Shown piece by piece: positions 1 through 7,444 of a stretch of DNA of 64,000 bases. Position 1 is the stretch's first letter. Every line of letters begins with the position of its first letter. The notes beneath the pieces are model-generated. The model saw only the letters and a program-made list of their open reading frames with translations. It had not been told where the DNA came from and made no database searches. The position numbers and the translations under genes were made by a program. This DNA is from Clostridiales bacterium (GTDB taxonomy: Bacteria; Bacillota; Clostridia; Saccharofermentanales; Saccharofermentanaceae): contig JAFWFV010000018.1 of the NCBI GenBank assembly GCA_017515465.1, positions 1 through 64,000 of the forward strand. Reading direction: 5' to 3'.

Positions 1-95
1 CCGTTAAGGCCATATTCCTTCGAAAGATAATCGCTTCCATAACCTTCGCAATGCTTCTCGTAAATCTCTTTCTTAACTTCAAAACTGTATTTCAT
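1..95 (-). CDS. Transposase OrfA, N-terminal helix-turn-helix (partial)
   Basis: An ATG at 93-95 opens a frame that runs off the left edge: MKYSFEVKKEIYEKHCEGYG and on, 31 codons visible. This pattern (K.E....K..C.GYG...L..E.G) is the usual start of IS3-family OrfA helix-turn-helix proteins, which bind the IS ends. The start codon is just after the sub-terminal hairpin, as expected for the first gene of such an IS. No strong ribosome binding site is visible; the hairpin ends about 7 bases upstream and could limit translation. Partial because of the window edge, so whether the transposase is intact cannot be judged. Confidence 0.7.
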   Translation of the reverse strand, partial: MKYSFEVKKEIYEKHCEGYGSDYLSKEYGLN

Positions 96-136
96 ATAAA
101 GACCCCTAAAGTGTTCAACTTTAGGGGTTCACTTCA
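1..136 (-). mobile_element. End of an IS3 (IS150-type) insertion sequence
   Basis: The minus strand starts at about 136 with TGAAGTGAACCCC, resembling the terminal inverted repeat of IS150-group IS3 elements (TG..TG.ACCCC). A perfect 10-bp inverted repeat (102-111 with 119-128, 7-nt loop) follows, then the start of an OrfA-like transposase reading off the window edge. The element end lies about 50 bp past the stop codon of the secreted-protein gene at 187. The family is inferred from the tip sequence and the OrfA N-terminus; the other end and any target duplication are outside the window. Confidence 0.7.
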
Positions 137-186
137 ATCTGATCTCTTCCGGGGACATTTCATGTTGTTCATTGAGACTGCTATGT

Positions 187-3100
187 TCAGCCGACTCCGT
201 AGTTCTTGGCTCCTCTGTAATACAGAGCGAGAGCTTCGCAGACATTGTTCAGATCAGAACCCAGGCTGGAGTCATCGCTGAGTACCTTGGCAATATATCT
301 GGAAGGTGCGATCTTGAACGAACTGCCGCTGGATACACCTGATCCGGGATATATGCTCAGTTCGATCACATCCATCAGATCTTTGATATTGTCAAGTTCC
401 AACGTAACGATGACCATATCGCCCTTGGCTTCGATCGTTCCTTTGGATACCTGTATATAACGTGCATCGTAACCATCAACCTCAAAATAGAGCTTCAGCC
501 TAAGATCAGACTTCAGGACAAGTGAACTGCCGTAGAATCTGATACCGTTTGCCCAGTCGCTCCTGTAGCTGTAGTAATCGTTGACATCTATGCCTGCTTC
601 AGTGATGCTCTTCGGACAGTTGTAGAAGTCACCACTATGATCTTCCAGATACTGCTCGATTTCAGCACCCTGATCACCATACTTGAAGATCTTCTGCGCC
701 TTGGCTCCATAGTTCAGGAGGGAATATACAAGATCATTGGTCTCGTGGCTTCCCACATTATGATTATTCTTGATATAGTCAGCATATTTCAGGACAGTAA
801 ATTCATGGTCGCCTTCGTCTGCCAGTTCGAGCGAGCCGCTGTCTGATACATATGAGATCTTCACTACATCCGTCATCTGCTTGGCTGACAGGTTGCAGAT
901 GTAGCTGCAATAGTAATTGTAATAATTATCCATTGAGCGGTCGAAGTGATCCTTAACAGGGATCTCCCTGTCTTCGCCTCCAACACTGAATACTATCCTG
1001 GCACTGGTATCATCATATGCCTCGTCGGGCAGGACTATCACAGGCTTTACTCCGATGGAACCATTCAGCTGGACGCTGTATCCGTAGATCCTGATATCAG
1101 GTTTTTCAGCTTTTGTAAGCGGAGTTCCGATCAGTCCAGGATAATTCTCCTCAGCGACCGTACCGAAGAAAACCTTGCCATCACCGTTCTTGACTGCACC
1201 GCCGTCCACGATCTTTACTGTAAGTTCTCCTCTGCCCCAAGGATAAGGATCCGGTGTGGGCGTAGGGGTAGATGTAGGGCCAACAATATCACCCTCATAG
1301 GGATCTTCGGGATCCGGATCGACTACATCATAAGGAGAATCATCGGGATAATCCCTGTATACGTCATATTCCGTAAAGTCATCATCGATACGGATACTAT
1401 CTTCATTGGTGTTGCAGCCCAGTACCACTTCGATATCGCGGGGAAGGATACGTGCAATGGATCCACAGATCCTCACCGTTCCTCCCGTGAACCTGACATC
1501 ACTGCCGGCAATGATTCCATATGCGCTTCCGTTTTCGGAGATCGGTTCAACATAAAGATCGCCGCCCGTAACACAAACGCTGTTATACTCTTTCACATCG
1601 GTACCGGATTCAATGAAACCGTCAGCATTAATACCAACAGCCTGTCCTGCGGCCGAGCTGTTGGCAGCAATTGCAACTCTGCCGCCGGTAACCTTTATCG
1701 GGGCATATATCCCGCACACAGCAGTATCATAATTCGAATGAGCGTTTACGCTAAGGAAACCACCGTTAACAGTCGTTGCCAATGATCCTATGCCCTGTAT
1801 CCCGTAATACGGGGGCAGATCACCGGGATCCTCGCTCATAATAAGCAGTTTGCCTTCCTCCACCTTCAAACTGCACACGGACGGAACAAGCGATGATAAT
1901 CCGACCAGATCAGAGTCTATCCGGACATAACCGTTTTCGACTCCGTAATCTACTGTTACATTGCCGTTATCTACCTGTACACCAGCAACAGCATTGATCT
2001 CAACATAACCTCCGAAGAAATTAACTGCATCAGCATTGATGCCTGCTTCCGGACGATACATATTTGGAGCAGTATATGGACCATCCGCTCCAATCACTTT
2101 GCAGACTCCCCAACCCTTATCTCCGAGTTCTGTGACTTCCTGACCATAGAAAGTCAGTATATCCTCAGAAGCTTCACCGGGTCTGCTGTCAGGTGTATGA
2201 GTAAAGCCATCCAAAGTGAGTTCACACCCGTTTGTCAGGATGATCCTGACATCACCTGATATCGAGATCTTGTCCAGATCCATCTCTCCTGCTGCCACAT
2301 AGAAACCAGCTGTAAGTGAGTTCTCATATCCATTCAGATAAACAGGATCATTGACACTCTGTTCCACGCCATTCTCATCGATATAAGTAACTGCTTCGGA
2401 AACTCTGACTAGAGTCTTGCCGCTGATCGCAGTAATCTCATCATAAGTCAGGACTGCGCTTATAACAATGGAGCCATCTGATGTCTTAAGGCTCTTGCCA
2501 CCATCAACAGTTATATCATGTTCTACATCAAACGAAGAAACCTTAATGCTGTCAGATGCAGATGAGCATCCGAGATATACATCACTATTGCCGTAGGCTT
2601 CGATCCCGGCACCAGTTTCAGAACCGGATATATCAATTTTACCGCCTATGAGATATACGGTAGTTGCAACAGGAGCATAGATACCGCATCTGCATCCGGA
2701 AATATTAAGCTCTCCTCCTGCAAATATCAGATTGCCGGTATCTTTGCCTTCAACCCCTACATTGAACCCGGACACATTCAGTTCGCCGCCACGCATGGTG
2801 AGACTATAAGTCTGGATACCATTAATGCTGTCGTTATCAGCTGCGGTGCAGATAATATTCACCTCACCTCTGTTGATGGTAACCATATTGGCCAGGACAG
2901 CTTCGTTAAGTGAGTCCTGACTGATATTAACGATACCGCCATTGAAATAGATGTTTTCCATGGAAATCCCATCATTCACTCCGGCGCTGCTGATCTTAAT
3001 CTTGCCGTTTCCATTTGACTGTCCATAGAAACGGATCGTATCGTCATTATCATCAGCTGTGATGAACTGGATTGCATCCACATCGCATCCGTCAGCAAGG

Positions 3101-3648
3101 ATGATCTTAACATCGCCGTCTATATCAACGGGGACCGGGAAATCTATCTCTCCCTCAGCGATATACCATCCTGAATCGAGTGCGGTTTCCGTACCCGTAA
3201 GGCTTGTCACTTCCTCCGTCAGATACTGGGGTGAACCGGTCTCATCAACATATTCTGTTACCTCTGTAGAAGGGCTTATGACACCCGGATCAGGGTTGAC
3301 AATCGGTATCTTATCGTCTGCAGCAGGGATCTCCACCTCATCGATATCAGTGATATCAATGATCTCATCGACCACGATATCGGCAGGTTCTTCTACGGGT
3401 TCTTCCTCCGGTACTTCCACGGGGACTTCCTCGTCAGCGGGGGATCCATCTTCATCAGGAACGGTCTCATCTTCTGCCTGTTCCTCAGGAAGCTGCTCCT
3501 CCTGCTCACCTTCCGGTTCGTATCCGGTTTCAACTATCTCTTCGGGGAAAACCTCTTCTTCCTCATCAGCCATAACCGTTGCAGGGATCATGCTGACCAT
3601 CATGGCAATACTGAGAACTAGAGCTACTATCCTTCTATTATTCTTCAT
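187..3648 (-). CDS. Large secreted beta-repeat surface protein
   Basis: 1153 residues with a clear signal peptide (basic MKNNRR, hydrophobic core to about residue 27, AXA-like site before DEEEE). Residues about 28-105 are a Glu/Pro/Val-rich acidic stretch. Two similar blocks follow, about 125-400 and 410-800: each opens with Y.DE.G, then L..G.Y.A.GE.D and a GDV.IIL..GC line, and continues in short beta strands rich in Gly, Ile and Asn typical of right-handed beta-helix/carbohydrate-binding surface proteins. A TPTPTP linker near residue 845 joins a C-terminal domain of about 300 residues that I do not recognise. No LPXTG signal or C-terminal membrane anchor, so it is probably released or held non-covalently. 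AAGGAGG lies ahead of the ATG. Function unknown; adhesion or glycan binding is an inference. Confidence 0.75.
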   Translation of the reverse strand: MKNNRRIVALVLSIAMMVSMIPATVMADEEEEVFPEEIVETGYEPEGEQEEQLPEEQAEDETVPDEDGSPADEEVPVEVPEEEPVEEPADIVVDEIIDITDIDEVEIPAADDKIPIVNPDPGVISPSTEVTEYVDETGSPQYLTEEVTSLTGTETALDSGWYIAEGEIDFPVPVDIDGDVKIILADGCDVDAIQFITADDNDDTIRFYGQSNGNGKIKISSAGVNDGISMENIYFNGGIVNISQDSLNEAVLANMVTINRGEVNIICTAADNDSINGIQTYSLTMRGGELNVSGFNVGVEGKDTGNLIFAGGELNISGCRCGIYAPVATTVYLIGGKIDISGSETGAGIEAYGNSDVYLGCSSASDSIKVSSFDVEHDITVDGGKSLKTSDGSIVISAVLTYDEITAISGKTLVRVSEAVTYIDENGVEQSVNDPVYLNGYENSLTAGFYVAAGEMDLDKISISGDVRIILTNGCELTLDGFTHTPDSRPGEASEDILTFYGQEVTELGDKGWGVCKVIGADGPYTAPNMYRPEAGINADAVNFFGGYVEINAVAGVQVDNGNVTVDYGVENGYVRIDSDLVGLSSLVPSVCSLKVEEGKLLIMSEDPGDLPPYYGIQGIGSLATTVNGGFLSVNAHSNYDTAVCGIYAPIKVTGGRVAIAANSSAAGQAVGINADGFIESGTDVKEYNSVCVTGGDLYVEPISENGSAYGIIAGSDVRFTGGTVRICGSIARILPRDIEVVLGCNTNEDSIRIDDDFTEYDVYRDYPDDSPYDVVDPDPEDPYEGDIVGPTSTPTPTPDPYPWGRGELTVKIVDGGAVKNGDGKVFFGTVAEENYPGLIGTPLTKAEKPDIRIYGYSVQLNGSIGVKPVIVLPDEAYDDTSARIVFSVGGEDREIPVKDHFDRSMDNYYNYYCSYICNLSAKQMTDVVKISYVSDSGSLELADEGDHEFTVLKYADYIKNNHNVGSHETNDLVYSLLNYGAKAQKIFKYGDQGAEIEQYLEDHSGDFYNCPKSITEAGIDVNDYYSYRSDWANGIRFYGSSLVLKSDLRLKLYFEVDGYDARYIQVSKGTIEAKGDMVIVTLELDNIKDLMDVIELSIYPGSGVSSGSSFKIAPSRYIAKVLSDDSSLGSDLNNVCEALALYYRGAKNYGVG

Positions 3649-3724
3649 TGCATGGTCCTCCTTACAATTGAGGTCTGTTTTGTTATCTATTAATTATATA
3701 TTATTTTTTTGAGGATTCCCACAT

Positions 3725-3751
3725 GAAAAAGCCGGAGTTCTTAGCTCCGGC
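3725..3751 (-). terminator. Rho-independent terminator after nifU
   Basis: On the minus strand a GGCCGGAG / CTCCGGC stem is followed by TTTTT (3726-3730). It sits 11 bases after the nifU stop codon and separates the Fe-S genes from the secreted-protein gene downstream. Confidence 0.85.
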
Positions 3752-3761
3752 CATCGGTCTG

Positions 3762-4139
3762 TTACTGTTTCTTTCTGTTCTCGTAATCTTCCAGCGCCGA
3801 TTTTATCGCTTCCTCTGCCAGCACCGAACAGTGGATCTTATGGGCCGGCAGACCGTCCAGGGCCTCGGTGACCGCCTTGTTGGTCAGCTGCATTGCTTCT
3901 GTCAGAGGTTTTCCCTTGATCAGCTCAGTCGCCATTGAACTGGATGCTATTGCACTACCGCATCCGAAAGTCTCGAACTTGACGTCTGTTATGATGCCGT
4001 CATCTATCTTCATGTACATCTTCATGATGTCACCGCACTTGGCATTTCCGACCTCACCTACTGCATCTGCATCCTCGATGACACCGACGTTCCTGGGGTT
4101 CCTGAAATGATCCATTACCTTTTCACTGTATAAAGCCAT
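3762..4139 (-). CDS. nifU: Fe-S cluster assembly scaffold NifU/IscU
   Basis: 125-residue IscU/NifU N-terminal-type scaffold on which [2Fe-2S]/[4Fe-4S] clusters are built before transfer to target proteins. The three ligand cysteines are visible: C35 in KCGD, C60 in FGCGSA and C104 in HCSVL, with the conserved Asp after the first Cys. Length matches the short NifU-like proteins of Clostridia that lack the C-terminal NFU domain. It lies 17 bases after the cysteine desulfurase gene on the same strand and ends at a terminator, so the two are surely one transcript, with the desulfurase supplying sulfur. Called NifU-like by the usual clostridial naming; IscU would be equally fair. Confidence 0.93.
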   Translation of the reverse strand: MALYSEKVMDHFRNPRNVGVIEDADAVGEVGNAKCGDIMKMYMKIDDGIITDVKFETFGCGSAIASSSMATELIKGKPLTEAMQLTNKAVTEALDGLPAHKIHCSVLAEEAIKSALEDYENRKKQ

Positions 4140-4156
4140 CTTGATTCCTCCTGTGT

Positions 4157-5341
4157 TTAAAGAATATGCGCTGTCTTGCCTGATTCCAGATCTCTCCAGA
4201 CAGGTGAGAAGCTGCGGAGATATGTGACTACCTCCGATACGGACTTAACGATATAGTCTGACTCTTCGTCCGTTATGTCCTCGCCGAGGCTGAGCCTCAA
4301 CGATCCGTGTGCCACGTCGTGGACCCTGCCTATTGCCAGAAGCACATGACTGGGATCCAGCGACCCGGATGTGCATGCACTGCCGGATGATGCCTGTATT
4401 CCCTTATCATCCAGGAGCAGAAGGAGAGATTCACCCTCGATACCCTCAAAACAGAAGTTGATATTGCTTGGGAGGCGCTTTGCATGATCACCGTTAAGTG
4501 CGCTGTGAGGGATGTTTCCGATTCCTTCGATGATACGGTCCCTTACCTCAGTGAGCCTGGCCGATGTCTGATCTATTCTGCTTACAGATTCCTTAAGAGC
4601 CTCTGCCATAGTAGCTATAGCGGGAACATTTTCTGTTCCTGCTCTCTTGCCTCTCTCCTGGGCGCCGCCCTCTATGATGTTCGTCAGGTTGATGCCCTTG
4701 CGTGCGTAGAGGAATCCCGTTCCCTTAGGTCCGTGGAATTTATGTGCAGAGGCGGAGAGCATGTCGATGTTCTCCTTCTCAACGTCTATGGGGAGATGAC
4801 CTACAGCCTGTACCGCATCGGTGTGGAATAATACTCCGTGACTGCGGCAGATGGCGCCTATCTCACTGATGGGCTGAATGGTCCCGATCTCATTGTTGGC
4901 ATACATGACCGTTACCAGGCACGTATCCTCCCTGATCGCAGATTCCACCTCGGAAGGACGTACCAGTCCGTCCTCGTGCACATCGAGCAAGGTTACCTCA
5001 AAGCCTTCCTTCTCCAGTTTTTTCAGGGTGTGGAGCACGGCATGGTGTTCGAAAGCAGTTGAGATAATATGTGTCTTGCCTCTCTTCTTGCCGAAGGTTG
5101 CAGCTGATACGATCGCCTGATTATCGGCTTCGCTGCCTCCCGAGGTGAAAGTTATATCTCTTGGAGATGCTCCGATAACTGAGGCAATATCCTCTCTGGC
5201 ATGTTCCAGAACCTCTTTTGCCTGCTGTCCGAATTCGTACAGGCTGGAAGGATTACCATATGTACTCTTCAATAGTTCTGTCATCACTTCGATGGCTTTA
5301 TCGCTCATCTTAGTAGTTGCTGCGTTGTCAGCATATATCAT
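4157..5341 (-). CDS. nifS: Cysteine desulfurase (NifS/IscS type)
   Basis: 394 residues. PLP-dependent removal of sulfur from cysteine to give alanine and an enzyme persulfide for Fe-S assembly. The PLP lysine is K201 in SAHKFHGPKG; the catalytic cysteine is C323 in SSGSACTSGS on the long flexible loop typical of group I (NifS/IscS) enzymes; the HTD.VQ.G motif is at 173-181. First gene of a nifS-nifU unit, transcribed divergently from an Rrf2/IscR regulator. A consensus-like promoter lies immediately upstream. Expected to be controlled by that regulator, as in other Isc systems. A role in tRNA thiolation as well is possible. Confidence 0.95.
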   Translation of the reverse strand: MIYADNAATTKMSDKAIEVMTELLKSTYGNPSSLYEFGQQAKEVLEHAREDIASVIGASPRDITFTSGGSEADNQAIVSAATFGKKRGKTHIISTAFEHHAVLHTLKKLEKEGFEVTLLDVHEDGLVRPSEVESAIREDTCLVTVMYANNEIGTIQPISEIGAICRSHGVLFHTDAVQAVGHLPIDVEKENIDMLSASAHKFHGPKGTGFLYARKGINLTNIIEGGAQERGKRAGTENVPAIATMAEALKESVSRIDQTSARLTEVRDRIIEGIGNIPHSALNGDHAKRLPSNINFCFEGIEGESLLLLLDDKGIQASSGSACTSGSLDPSHVLLAIGRVHDVAHGSLRLSLGEDITDEESDYIVKSVSEVVTYLRSFSPVWRDLESGKTAHIL

Positions 5342-5371
5342 GCTTTTTCTCCTCTCTCGTTAGTCACAGCT

Positions 5372-5400
5372 ATCTTAAATCCATTCACCTACTATGTCAA
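5372..5400 (-). promoter_or_regulatory. Promoter of nifS-nifU
   Basis: Minus strand: TTGACA (5395-5400), 17-bp spacer, TAAGAT (5372-5377). The -35 box lies inside an ACCTA/TAGGT inverted repeat, a likely operator. Confidence 0.75.
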
Positions 5401-5449
5401 TAGGTAAATAATTGTTGAAAAACCTATCTACCCTTCGGTATAATGGGTA
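5387..5449. promoter_or_regulatory. Candidate Rrf2/IscR operators in the divergent promoter region
   Basis: Two imperfectly related inverted repeats lie between the divergent genes: ACCTA (5387-5391) with TAGGT (5401-5405), over the nifS -35 box, and TACCC (5429-5433) with GGGTA (5445-5449), spanning the -10 of the regulator gene. Their placement fits simultaneous control of the desulfurase operon and autoregulation. Binding by the adjacent regulator is inferred. Confidence 0.45.
5415..5444 (+). promoter_or_regulatory. Promoter of the IscR-like regulator
   Basis: Plus strand: TTGAAA (5415-5420), 18-bp spacer, TATAAT (5439-5444). A GGAGG (5460-5464) precedes the ATG at 5472. Confidence 0.75.
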
Positions 5450-5471
5450 AAAACGATCCGGAGGATTTGGG

Positions 5472-5870
5472 ATGATCTCTACAAAGGGAAGATATGCAAT
5501 ACGCGTTATGATAGATCTTGCAGAAAATGATACGGGATCCTATATCCCGCTCAAGGACATAGCGGACCGTCAGGGCATCTCCAAAAAATACCTGGAGATC
5601 ATTGCAAAGGAGATGGTCGCCGGTGGCCTGATCACCGGAGCCAGCGGCAAGGGCGGCGGATACATGCTCAACAGAAAACCCGAAGAATACAACATCGGCG
5701 AGATACTGGAGATAATGGAAGGACCTTTGTCTGCCGTAATGTGTCTGGCCAGTGATAAGTTCGAATGTCCCAGAAAGACATCCTGCCAGACCCTTCCCAT
5801 GTGGGAGGAGTACGACAGGATGGTGCACGATTTCTTTTATGGCAAGAGATTAAGTGATCTTCTTGCCTGA
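5472..5870 (+). CDS. iscR: Rrf2/IscR-family Fe-S regulator
   Basis: 132 residues. Rrf2-family winged-helix repressor: the N-terminus MISTKGRYA.R.M.DLA, the recognition region I.KKYLEII.K and the wing GKGGGY are all typical. Three cysteines at 91, 99 and 105 match the IscR-type cluster ligands, so it probably senses [2Fe-2S] status rather than cysteine like CymR, which lacks them. Divergent from nifS-nifU with operator-like inverted repeats between. Good SD (GGAGG, 7 bases before ATG). Its last 21 bases overlap the convergent XRE-AbrB gene. The gene symbol follows the cysteine pattern and context; Rrf2-family assignment is firm, precise sensing is inferred. Confidence 0.85.
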   Translation: MISTKGRYAIRVMIDLAENDTGSYIPLKDIADRQGISKKYLEIIAKEMVAGGLITGASGKGGGYMLNRKPEEYNIGEILEIMEGPLSAVMCLASDKFECPRKTSCQTLPMWEEYDRMVHDFFYGKRLSDLLA

Positions 5871-6284
5871 GTTTCTTCTGACCTGGTCTGCCAGATTCAG
5901 GAAATCCTTAGCTTTGACGATCGCAATTCCCTGACCCTCATCCCCGAGGACTACCAGAGAATCGCCGGGAGTAATGTCAAATACCTTACGCGCCCTGGCG
6001 GGGATCACGATCTGCCCCTTATCTCCAACTCTTACTATGCCGAAGAGATGCTTGCCCTTTGGAGGCATTCCCAATCCCAGGTTTTCCTCCGGTTCGAAGT
6101 TCGCCAGATCATCCAGAGAGACACCGAAGGCATCAGCCAGGATCTTGCACTTATCTATATCCGGAACCGATTCTCCCGATTCCCACTTGGCAACTGACTG
6201 CCTGGTAACACCTGCGATATCGGCGACTTCCTCCTGGGTCATGCCCTTGAACTTGCGTATCTGAACGAGATTATCCTTAAACAT
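5850..6284 (-). CDS. XRE helix-turn-helix/AbrB-SpoVT fusion regulator
   Basis: 144 residues with two DNA-binding modules. Residues about 1-65 are a Cro/CI-type helix-turn-helix (MTQEEVAD.AGVTRQSVAKWESG). Residues about 80-125 are an AbrB/SpoVT swapped-hairpin beta barrel (GIVRVGDKGQIVIPARARK, then F.I.PGDSLVVLGDE). Fusions of this kind occur in Clostridia as transition-state-type regulators, but no specific target is known here. Its start overlaps the end of the upstream acyltransferase by 8 bases, so it is translationally coupled to it and may control that promoter, which carries a 7-bp inverted repeat. It has no effector domain, so any signal must come from elsewhere. Confidence 0.85.
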   Translation of the reverse strand: MFKDNLVQIRKFKGMTQEEVADIAGVTRQSVAKWESGESVPDIDKCKILADAFGVSLDDLANFEPEENLGLGMPPKGKHLFGIVRVGDKGQIVIPARARKVFDITPGDSLVVLGDEGQGIAIVKAKDFLNLADQVRRNSGKKIT

Positions 6285-7359
6285 CCTTCTTCTCCTTTTT
6301 CCTGCTGATCCCCAGCACTGCCCAACGCCAGAAAGGGATCCTCGATATCAGTGCATTGAGCAGATATGCTCCCGCAAATCCGGCCAGAGCGCTGAGCAGA
6401 TAGGCAGCAGTGGCCGGTACGTATCCCGGCTTTGCCAGATATAGTGCAACGGCAGATATCCCCAGGTAATGGAAGATATATAATCCGTAACTCCTCTTAG
6501 ACATCCACTCTGTAAAGCCGTTGCTGACATCACCGAACCTTGCCATTCCGCCCAGTATTGCCATGGAGGCAAAGTATCCGTATCCCAGGAACAGGGGCGT
6601 CTTGTAGACCGGGTTATCAGCATAATTATAACCGAAGAAAGCGATGCAGAAAAATGCGCAGAGCACTACCGAGGCTGCCGCGAACAGCGGAAACCACTTC
6701 TTGAGCACGTCTATTACCTCATCATGGGAGAATACAAAGTATCCCAGCAGGAAAACGAAGAAATAAAGTCCAAATCTGTATACTACGATCACGGGAGTAT
6801 TAAGGATCTGGCCTGCCCCCCATACTGCTGCCGACAAAAGGAGTATCACGATGATGCCTGTCCTGCGGCAGATGTTCCACAGACGGTCCTTGTCGATCTT
6901 TCTGATGAGCACGAGTGCCAGCGAGAACAGCCAGAGCATCTGGATGTACCATAAAACGCTGATCCCGCTGGCGATGGTGGCAATGATCCTGCCGATAAGA
7001 GGCATCTCCGGGCCGATCGCGCCGGCGATCGAAACATTGATGTGGCCTTGAATGAACTGGAAGGCAAACAGACCTACGGTACAGGGAACAAGCAGTTTTG
7101 TTGTCCTGCTCCTGATGAATTCCTTATCAGTGTGACGGTCCAGATACAGTCTGGAGCTGATGCCGGATACGATGAACAGGAGGATCATTATCCACGGATA
7201 GATGGCGTATTGAATGATATCCTGATACTGCACGTCCTGTGAGGTGATCTTGCCTACGACGCCTAATATCCCCTCACCGTTATACATATAGAAAATATGG
7301 TAGATGACGACCATTACGACCGTTACCCACCTGATGTTGTCCAAGTAGTGTTTTCTCAT
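6277..7359 (-). CDS. Acyltransferase 3 family membrane protein
   Basis: 360 residues from the ATG at 7357-7359, chosen because AAAGGTGG lies 7 bases upstream; a longer frame starting at 7425 has no such site. The protein has about ten hydrophobic helices and begins with the family signature MRKHYLDNIRW...V..YH.FYM (catalytic-type His in the first helix). Acyltransferase-3 proteins O-acylate extracytoplasmic sugars or polymers using cytoplasmic acyl-CoA. The next gene, an XRE-AbrB regulator, overlaps its stop codon. The substrate cannot be told from the sequence; a cell-wall or exopolysaccharide sugar is the usual case. Confidence 0.85.
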   Translation of the reverse strand: MRKHYLDNIRWVTVVMVVIYHIFYMYNGEGILGVVGKITSQDVQYQDIIQYAIYPWIMILLFIVSGISSRLYLDRHTDKEFIRSRTTKLLVPCTVGLFAFQFIQGHINVSIAGAIGPEMPLIGRIIATIASGISVLWYIQMLWLFSLALVLIRKIDKDRLWNICRRTGIIVILLLSAAVWGAGQILNTPVIVVYRFGLYFFVFLLGYFVFSHDEVIDVLKKWFPLFAAASVVLCAFFCIAFFGYNYADNPVYKTPLFLGYGYFASMAILGGMARFGDVSNGFTEWMSKRSYGLYIFHYLGISAVALYLAKPGYVPATAAYLLSALAGFAGAYLLNALISRIPFWRWAVLGISRKKEKKDV

Positions 7360-7373
7360 ACATATACCACCTT

Positions 7374-7421
7374 TGCAACTTGATTTAACATCATTATAGT
7401 TGCACTGGTATATGCAGTCCA
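7374..7421 (-). promoter_or_regulatory. Promoter with inverted-repeat operator, acyltransferase/XRE-AbrB unit
   Basis: Minus strand TATAAT (7393-7398) with a weak TGGACT (7416-7421) 17 bases upstream. TGCAACT (7374-7380) and AGTTGCA (7398-7404) form a perfect 7-bp inverted repeat around the -10 box, a plausible operator, perhaps for the co-transcribed XRE-AbrB protein. Confidence 0.5.
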
Positions 7422-7444
7422 CCAACCAAAACGGACATTTGGAG

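Noticed and set aside
946-1785. 279-codon plus-strand open frame inside the secreted-protein gene
   Set aside because: Antisense shadow of a long real gene; no SD, composition mirrors the opposite strand.
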